47,285 bases of DNA from Candidatus Faecousia intestinigallinarum (GTDB lineage: Bacteria > Bacillota > Clostridia > Oscillospirales > Oscillospiraceae), in NCBI GenBank assembly GCA_018715805.1, contig DVKX01000055.1, forward strand, positions 1 through 47,285. The letters are read 5' to 3'. The notes under the pieces are model-generated. The model searched no databases. It saw only the letters and a list, made by a program, of their open reading frames with translations, and had not been told where the DNA came from. The translations under genes and the position numbers were made by a program. Position 1 is the stretch's first letter; each line of letters begins with the position of its first letter. Positions 42,384 through 47,285 of this stretch are shown here, one piece after another.

Positions 42384-42412
42384 GGATCATCATCTCCTTT
42401 CGCTGGCGCAGC

Positions 42413-43792
42413 TCATCGGATGGCGCACCAGGAATCCCATACGGTGGCGGCGCAGAGCGCCAGCGCCAACACGGTCAGGCTGCGCCGCTGCCATTTGGAA
42501 GCAGCTGCTCTGGCGTCCAGAAACATCTGAACGCTTGTGACAATCAGAGAAAGGCACAGCAGCGTCATGGTTCGCGTGGAGGAACCATAAATCGTAGGAG
42601 AAAAACCAATGGAAATACGGGAAGCAAGACCAGCGCCCAGGGTGGTGAAGTGCAGCAGGGTCTTGGGGGCTGCCCCGTATATCACATAAAGGGAAATCCC
42701 TATGCAGAAAACCATGCCGATGCTGAGAATAACAGGCAGATAGACGCTCTCCTGATCGTAGGTATATGCGTTGATATAGGTGAAATCCGACAGGCCGAAA
42801 TTGCGGTGCGCATAGTAGTAGCGGAAGTGTGGCAGGAATGGCAGAAAATCCCGGAAGAATTGGTAACCATAAGAGGTTATGAGATATAATCCCAGCGGCG
42901 CGGCTGCGATGAGGCGGGGAAGAAGCTGCTTGGTTTTCCGAAACACCAGGAAGCAGCACAGGCTAAGAAAGAGCAGGGTAACGGGGAAAATACCGGACAG
43001 AAGGGACGCCATAGTGCTGGTAAAGCCGTGGTGCAGCTTTTCGAAGAACGTCCAGTTGGGATAATCCACCACGCGGTATTGGCTGTATTCCAAAACCCGG
43101 TGGACGTGTCCTGGCGCCGTGAGCAGCAGCGCAAGGCAGGCCAGGGAGAGAAGCCCCTGAAAAAGCAAAAAACCATAATCGGGGCGGCGCTTTTTCCGCC
43201 ATAGCAGGCATACGCCGCAGTATACCACCAGCAGTACGGCGCAGGTCTGCTCCTGATTTCCGGCGTAAAATGCGGCCAGCGGCGCGAAGATTTTGCAGGG
43301 CGTTGGAATGGAAACGCCTTTCATATAATAAACAATGGGCAGCAGCGCGGTCAAAAGCCCGGCGCTGCACCACCAGTAATTGGTGCTGGTAGCCACCCAG
43401 CCCGCAGAACGGAGCAGGGATAGGGGAAACATCAGCACAGCGCAGCAGGCGGCGCAGGCGCTGAAAGTGGATTGGGGCAGAAACAGGCGGCGGATGCACC
43501 AGGCGATCAAAACGCCTGCCAGCGTGTTCAGAGTCTTAAAAAGAAGCGGCGGCAGATAGGTAAAAACCGCAGCCATCGTATCGGGCAGGATTTTCCCGTT
43601 GACATTCCAGTAAAGGTTGGCCATGTGCTGAAGCAGGGATTTGCTTTGCAGCACCTTGGCGAAATTACCGTCGTCCCCGAGATTCAGCTGCATAGGCAAG
43701 TGCAGCAGAAACAGGGCGATAAACAAACAAATATAGGGAATATAGCGCGGGGGGGGGTAGTAACGAGATCCCTGGCAGCTTCTGCAGTTCAT
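42413..43792 (-). CDS. DUF6056-like polytopic membrane protein with a nine-C tract near its start
   Basis: A 459-aa protein with about eleven hydrophobic helices. The early loop LPMQLNLGDDGNFAKVLQSKSLLQHMANLYWNVNGK (about 36-70) with its Asp pair resembles the GT-C-like glycan-related DUF6056 family, and ANQEQT/GNQEQTCAVLL is also a family mark. A role in surface glycan or teichoic-type polymer modification is possible but unproven. I chose ATG 43792, after CAGGAGAACTGCTATC. Codons 12-15 contain nine consecutive C (plus strand G run 43749-43757). The smaller gene downstream (41886-42383) probably belongs to the same transcript. Confidence 0.75.
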   Translation of the reverse strand: MNCRSCQGSRYYPPPRYIPYICLFIALFLLHLPMQLNLGDDGNFAKVLQSKSLLQHMANLYWNVNGKILPDTMAAVFTYLPPLLFKTLNTLAGVLIAWCIRRLFLPQSTFSACAACCAVLMFPLSLLRSAGWVATSTNYWWCSAGLLTALLPIVYYMKGVSIPTPCKIFAPLAAFYAGNQEQTCAVLLVVYCGVCLLWRKKRRPDYGFLLFQGLLSLACLALLLTAPGHVHRVLEYSQYRVVDYPNWTFFEKLHHGFTSTMASLLSGIFPVTLLFLSLCCFLVFRKTKQLLPRLIAAAPLGLYLITSYGYQFFRDFLPFLPHFRYYYAHRNFGLSDFTYINAYTYDQESVYLPVILSIGMVFCIGISLYVIYGAAPKTLLHFTTLGAGLASRISIGFSPTIYGSSTRTMTLLCLSLIVTSVQMFLDARAAASKWQRRSLTVLALALCAATVWDSWCAIR

Positions 43793-43834
43793 GATAGCAG
43801 TTCTCCTGTAAAAAGCGACATTATATAAATATTT

Positions 43835-43863
43835 ATTATAGGGATACAAGGCTCTTTTGTCAA
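43835..43863 (-). promoter_or_regulatory. Perfect consensus promoter of the DUF6056-like operon
   Basis: Minus strand TTGACA (43863-43858), 17-bp spacer, TATAAT (43840-43835). Start codon lies about 43 nt downstream of the -10 box. Confidence 0.8.
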
Positions 43864-43924
43864 TGATCGCGCGCGGAACGGGGCGCTTCCAGGATGTGCC
43901 CGCGGAAAAAATGCCGCTATGGTA

Positions 43925-43953
43925 TTGCCTTTTGCGGAGGTTATGCGTATAAT
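43925..43953 (+). promoter_or_regulatory. Promoter of the PlsC-like gene
   Basis: TTGCCT (43925-43930), 17-bp spacer, TATAAT (43948-43953), 30 nt before the ATG at 43984. It is divergent from the promoter at 43835-43863. Confidence 0.65.
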
Positions 43954-43983
43954 TGGAAAAAATGGTTCGGAACGGAAAGGTAG

Positions 43984-44808
43984 ATGTCCATCATGCTTTT
44001 GAAGGCCATAGGGGTAGCGGCGGGAATCCTCGCATTCATGATCTGTGGTATATCGGATGCGTTTGCCACGCTGGACTGGCTGTGGGTACTGCCGGCGGGA
44101 TTTCTGGGCTGCGCGGCGGCGCTGGTGGCGGCGGCGTTTTTGATCCTTTGTTTTTTTTGCGCGCTGGTGGACATGGACAAACCCCGGGATCGGGATCATA
44201 AGTTTTACCGCTGGCTGACCTATCGCTATGTAGAGGCTATCTTCACGCTGCTGCGTATGCGCGTCCATACCCGCGGCATGGAAATGCTGCCCCAGGAGGG
44301 GCGCTTTTTGCTGGTGTGCAACCATCTGAACGACATGGATCCGGTGACGCTGCTGGGCTGCTTCCAAAAAAGTCAGCTGGCCTTCATCTCCAAGCGGGAG
44401 AATGACCAAAAGTTCCTGGTGGGCAAGCTGATGCACCAGCTTCTGTGCCAGCCCATCAACCGGGAAAATAACCGGGAGGCGCTGCGCACCATCCTGCGCT
44501 GTATCGAGATTATCCAGAAGGACATGGCCTCCATCGCCGTGTTCCCGGAGGGCTATACCAGCCGGGACGGAAAGCTCCATTCCTTCCGCCATGGGGTGTT
44601 CAAGATCGCCCAGAAGGCGCAGGTACCCATTGTGGTGTGTACGCTGCAGAATACCCAGTATATTTTTCGCAACGCCAAACGCTTAAAGCCCACGGATGTA
44701 TATCTGCACCTGCTGGCGGTGATCCCTCCGGAGGAACTGAAGGGCGTCACGGCCACCCAGATCGGCGAGCGCGTCCATGCCATGATGGCGGAGGATCTGG
44801 GGGAATAA
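43984..44808 (+). CDS. 1-acyl-sn-glycerol-3-phosphate acyltransferase (PlsC-like)
   Basis: A 274-aa membrane-associated acyltransferase. Two N-terminal helices (about 5-25 and 36-60) precede the catalytic domain with the HX4D motif in NHLNDMD and the acceptor-site motif FPEGYTSRDGK. It should acylate lysophosphatidate or a similar lysophospholipid. Start ATG 43984 follows GAAAGG; a second ATG three codons later is possible. The gene is monocistronic and ends about 25 nt before the promoter of glyS. Confidence 0.88.
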   Translation: MSIMLLKAIGVAAGILAFMICGISDAFATLDWLWVLPAGFLGCAAALVAAAFLILCFFCALVDMDKPRDRDHKFYRWLTYRYVEAIFTLLRMRVHTRGMEMLPQEGRFLLVCNHLNDMDPVTLLGCFQKSQLAFISKRENDQKFLVGKLMHQLLCQPINRENNREALRTILRCIEIIQKDMASIAVFPEGYTSRDGKLHSFRHGVFKIAQKAQVPIVVCTLQNTQYIFRNAKRLKPTDVYLHLLAVIPPEELKGVTATQIGERVHAMMAEDLGE

Positions 44809-44832
44809 CGGGGGGAAATTCGGGATTTCCCC

Positions 44833-44861
44833 TTGATTTTCCGGGGCCTGTTTTGTATAAT
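44833..44861 (+). promoter_or_regulatory. Promoter of the glycyl-tRNA synthetase gene
   Basis: TTGATT (44833-44838), 17-bp spacer, TATAAT (44856-44861). The leader of about 37 nt has no room for a T-box, so this synthetase is not under T-box control here. Confidence 0.75.
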
Positions 44862-44904
44862 GAAGTGACTTTTTGAGAAATGATCCAATTTTGGAGGCTA
44901 TATT

Positions 44905-46332
44905 ATGAAAAACAGCGAAAAGACCTTGGACAAGATTGTGAGCCTGTGCAAGAACCGGGGCTTCGTGTACGCCGGCTCCGAGATTTACGGCGGTCTGGCC
45001 AACGCCTGGGACTACGGCCCTCTGGGCGTGGAATTTAAGAACAACGTGAAGAAGGCGTGGCTGAAGAAATTCGTCCAGGAGTCTCCTTATAATGTAGGGC
45101 TGGACGCTGCTATCCTGATGAACCCGGCCACCTGGGTCACCACCGGCCATGTGGGTAATTTCTCCGACCCGCTGGTGGACTGCCGGGGCTGCGGCGCGCG
45201 GCAGCGGGCGGACAAGCTGATCGAGGACAGCGCCTCCGGCAAGGGCGTGGCGGTGGACGCTATGACCTTTGAAGAGATGGACGCCTTTGTGGCGGAGCAT
45301 ACGGACGTAGTCTGCCCCAACTGCGGCAAGCACAATTTTACCCCCATCCGCAAGTTCAATCTGATGTTCAAGACCCAGATGGGCGTGACGGAGGACTCCG
45401 CCTCCACCGTCTACCTGCGGCCGGAGACTGCCCAGGGTATTTTCCTGAACTTTGCCAATATCCAGCGCACCACCCGGAAGAAGCTGCCCTTCGGCGTGTG
45501 TCAGATAGGCAAGGCTTTCCGCAACGAGATCACCCCCGGCAACTTCACCTTCCGCACCCGGGAATTTGAGCAGATGGAATGCGAGTTCTTCTGCCAGCCG
45601 GGCACCGATCTGGAGTGGTTCGCCTACTGGAAGGACTTCTGCAAGAACTGGCTGATCTCCCTGGGGATTCATGAGGAGAGTCTGCGCCTGCGGGATCACG
45701 AGGCGGCGGAACTGGCTTTCTATTCCCGAGCCACCACCGATATTGAGTATCAATTCCCCTTCGGCAGCGGCTGGGGCGAGCTGTGGGGCATCGCCGACCG
45801 CACCGACTACGACCTGGGTCGCCACCAGGAGGCCTCCGGCAAAAGTCTGGAGTATTTCGATCAGGAGAAAGGCGAGCATTATATCCCCTATGTCATCGAG
45901 CCGAGCCTGGGCTGCGACCGGGTGGCGCTGGCTTTCCTGTGCGAGGCCTACGATGAGGAAGTAGTGGGGCAGGACAAGAAAGGCAATCCGGATGTGCGCA
46001 CCGTGCTGCGGCTGCATCCGGCGCTGGCGCCCTTTAAGGCTGCGGTGCTGCCCCTGTCCAAGAAGCTCTCGCCCAAGGCGGAGGAGATCTATCACGCGCT
46101 CCAGAAGGACTTCATGGTGGACTTCGACGATGCCGGCTCCATCGGCAAGCGCTACCGCCGGGAAGACGAGATCGGCACCCCCCTGTGCGTTACCGTAGAC
46201 TTCCAGACTGTGGGCGACGAGAATACCCCGGCGGACAACTGCGTTACCGTCCGCGACCGGGATACCATGGAGCAGGTGCGCGTTCCCATCGACGGTCTGC
46301 AGGCGTACATCGCGGAAAAGTGCAAATTCTAA
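44905..46332 (+). CDS. glyQS: Glycyl-tRNA synthetase, single-chain dimeric type
   Basis: A 475-aa class II synthetase that charges tRNA-Gly. It is the homodimeric form (not the GlyQ/GlyS tetramer). Landmarks: the N-terminal [23 protein letters not shown], motif 2 region RPETAQGIF with [21 protein letters not shown], motif 3 [14 protein letters not shown] and the C-terminal anticodon-binding domain ([28 protein letters not shown]). A zinc-type Cys set is present in the insertion (CRGCGARQ and CPNCGKH). The ATG at 44905 follows TGGAGGCTATATT. A tandem hairpin terminator follows. Confidence 0.96.
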   Translation: MKNSEKTLDKIVSLCKNRGFVYAGSEIYGGLANAWDYGPLGVEFKNNVKKAWLKKFVQESPYNVGLDAAILMNPATWVTTGHVGNFSDPLVDCRGCGARQRADKLIEDSASGKGVAVDAMTFEEMDAFVAEHTDVVCPNCGKHNFTPIRKFNLMFKTQMGVTEDSASTVYLRPETAQGIFLNFANIQRTTRKKLPFGVCQIGKAFRNEITPGNFTFRTREFEQMECEFFCQPGTDLEWFAYWKDFCKNWLISLGIHEESLRLRDHEAAELAFYSRATTDIEYQFPFGSGWGELWGIADRTDYDLGRHQEASGKSLEYFDQEKGEHYIPYVIEPSLGCDRVALAFLCEAYDEEVVGQDKKGNPDVRTVLRLHPALAPFKAAVLPLSKKLSPKAEEIYHALQKDFMVDFDDAGSIGKRYRREDEIGTPLCVTVDFQTVGDENTPADNCVTVRDRDTMEQVRVPIDGLQAYIAEKCKF

Positions 46333-46386
46333 AGCGCCCTCACCGGCGCTTTTCCCCGGAACCAGCGGTTCCGGGGAGATTTTTTT
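46332..46386 (+). terminator. Tandem hairpins after the glycyl-tRNA synthetase gene
   Basis: A small stem (46332-46338 / 46345-46351) is followed by a strong one, CCCCGGAACC (46354-46363) with GGTTCCGGGG (46367-46376), and a seven-T tract (46380-46386). Confidence 0.9.
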
Positions 46387-46443
46387 GGATGGCGGTATAT
46401 TTTTCCGCCGGCCTGCCCATACTCCTGCTTGGAGGGATGCACT

Positions 46444-46872
46444 ATGAAAATTCGGGAAGTTATGACCAGCCCCGCTATCCGGGTTCACCCGGAGGAATCC
46501 GTTTCTGTGGCGGCGCGCACCCTGACGCAGTACAATATCGGCGCGCTGCCGGTGTGCGGCAGCGACGGACGGCTGAAAGGCGTCATCACAGACCGGGATA
46601 TTGTTACCCGCTGCCTGGCGGCGGAGCGCAGGCCGGGGGACACGCCGGTGCGGGAAGTGATGACCGGCGGCGTGGTATCCGTCTCGCCGGATATGGAGGC
46701 GTCCGTGGCGGCGCATCTTATGGGCAGGCAGCAGGTGCGCCGCCTTCCGGTGGTGGAGAATGGGCGGCTGTGCGGCATGGTGAGTCTGGCGGATTTGGCC
46801 GTACGGGAGGAATGCGCTTTCGACGCCACCGACGCGCTGTCCGACATTGCCAGCAATGTCTCCCAGCGATAG
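46444..46872 (+). CDS. Tandem CBS-domain protein
   Basis: A 142-aa protein made of two CBS domains (about 1-60 and 68-130), each with the strand-loop pattern VREVMT...V and a late GVITDRDI or GMVSLADL. Such stand-alone Bateman modules bind adenine nucleotides and regulate a partner. The partner is not identifiable here. ATG 46444 follows GGAGGGATGCACT. It lies directly before an rRNA operon promoter and has no obvious strong terminator, only a weak A/T hairpin near 46895-46912. Confidence 0.88.
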   Translation: MKIREVMTSPAIRVHPEESVSVAARTLTQYNIGALPVCGSDGRLKGVITDRDIVTRCLAAERRPGDTPVREVMTGGVVSVSPDMEASVAAHLMGRQQVRRLPVVENGRLCGMVSLADLAVREECAFDATDALSDIASNVSQR

Positions 46873-46916
46873 ACAGATTCTGAAATAAAAATTTTTCGAT
46901 TTTCCGAAAAAAGCAC

Positions 46917-46945
46917 TTGACAAGTGGGGGTAGGATGGGTTAATA
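46917..46945 (+). promoter_or_regulatory. rRNA promoter P1
   Basis: TTGACA (46917-46922), 17-bp spacer, TTAATA (46940-46945), preceded by A/T tracts. Confidence 0.7.
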
Positions 46946-47020
46946 TATGCGAGCGCTTTGGGGGGCGCCTGCGGGAGCTGGGGCTCAGCGAAAAAATTTG
47001 GAAAAGGGCGAAAAAAGTTC

Positions 47021-47049
47021 TTGACAAGATGCGCTGGGCGTGATATAGT
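47021..47049 (+). promoter_or_regulatory. rRNA promoter P2
   Basis: TTGACA (47021-47026), 17-bp spacer, TATAGT (47044-47049). The tandem arrangement is typical of rrn operons. Confidence 0.8.
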
Positions 47050-47245
47050 AAGCAGGCTAACCCACCGGGGAGCACGGCACCTTGTAAATTGAATAACGCA
47101 AAGACGAAAAGAGCACCTTGAACAAACATGGATTGTTTAAGTAGCGAAGAGCGAAGAAACAGCCAACGAAAATTCTTGAGTAAATTTGCTAGAGCGAATT
47201 ACTTGAAAAATGGTTTTAGCTGCTGAAGAAGCAGTTGAGATACGA

Positions 47246-47285
47246 TTTTTTGAGAGTTTGATCCTGGCTCAGGACGAACGCTGGC
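47246..47285 (+). rRNA. 16S ribosomal RNA, 5' end only
   Basis: The universal 5' sequence AGAGTTTGATCCTGGCTCAG is at 47253-47272 and is followed by GACGAACGCTGGC. The mature 5' end is estimated a few bases upstream (about 47246). The gene runs off the window, as expected where an assembly breaks in a repeated rRNA operon. Confidence 0.95.

Larger units (their letters stand above)
46873..47245 (+). other. Leader and promoter region of an rRNA operon
   Basis: No protein gene. An A/T-rich stretch (46886-46913), a likely UP element, precedes promoter P1; P2 follows 100 bp later. The transcribed leader (47055-47245) contains ACCTTG twice (47081 and 47115 regions), in a setting like the boxA/leader motifs seen before clostridial 16S genes (inference). 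Confidence 0.7.

Noticed and set aside
44862..44904. A T-box leader before the glycyl-tRNA synthetase gene.
   Set aside because: The transcribed leader is only about 40 nt, with no specifier stem or T-box consensus.
1..47285. CRISPR arrays, insertion sequences and tRNA genes.
   Set aside because: I saw no regularly spaced repeats, no transposase-like proteins, and no cloverleaf-type sequence. Small or divergent tRNAs could still be missed by eye; a covariance search would settle this.

Overview
The window is a 47 kb piece of a GC-rich Firmicutes chromosome, most likely a gut Clostridium-class organism of the Oscillospiraceae type (inference). Supporting signs are strong AGGAGG ribosome-binding sites, consensus sigma-A promoters (TTGACA/TATAAT), YfiB/YfiC-like ABC pairs, a dimeric bacterial-type glycyl-tRNA synthetase, YesM-type two-component/ABC sugar loci, a COG2509 oxidoreductase and a class M sirtuin. 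It ends in the first ~40 bases of a 16S rRNA gene.

Layout. 1-2250: two overlapping ABC exporter half-transporters behind a ~170-nt leader that contains a convincing transcription attenuator. 2300-6520: a MarR regulator and a heterodimeric ABC exporter in one autoregulated operon. 6580-7640: a single amidohydrolase with its own promoter and terminator. 7670-14092: nine tightly packed phage head genes (small and large terminase, portal, prohead protease, decoration protein, capsid, connectors, one unknown) with no tail, lysis, integration, replication or regulatory genes. 14100-15660: a COG2509 FAD protein with a ferredoxin-like Cys motif. 15668-17190: a more AT-rich HxlR/SnoaL pair with two perfect palindromes between them. 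17248-18841: a zinc macrodomain and a class M sirtuin, overlapping by 59 nt. 18864-20715: a MarR/MATE efflux operon with an operator on its promoter. 20727-23390: a Tet(M)-like ribosome-binding GTPase fused to a YacP/Rae1-type NYN nuclease.

23557-36267 is an amino-sugar disaccharide locus. It holds a truncated GH3, a truncated GH20 hexosaminidase, a GH94 enzyme very like N,N'-diacetylchitobiose phosphorylase, a phosphohexomutase, a YesM-type sensor kinase, a lipoprotein and two permeases of a carbohydrate ABC importer, and an AraC-type response regulator. Together these fit sensing and uptake of (GlcNAc)2, phosphorolysis to GlcNAc-1-P plus GlcNAc, and conversion to GlcNAc-6-P. The importer ATPase is not in the window. 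The GH3 and GH20 genes abut head to head and both lack their 5' parts, which points to a past deletion or rearrangement.

36365-47285 is mostly housekeeping: an SDR dehydrogenase, CCA tRNA nucleotidyltransferase, two membrane proteins, an acyl-CoA synthetase, a polytopic DUF6056-like protein with a nine-C tract near its start, a PlsC-like acyltransferase, glycyl-tRNA synthetase, a CBS-domain protein, and the tandem promoters of an rRNA operon.

The best candidates for something undescribed are the GTPase-nuclease fusion, the head-only phage cassette, the sirtuin/macrodomain pair without its usual lipoyl-carrier partners, and the attenuator in front of the first ABC operon.
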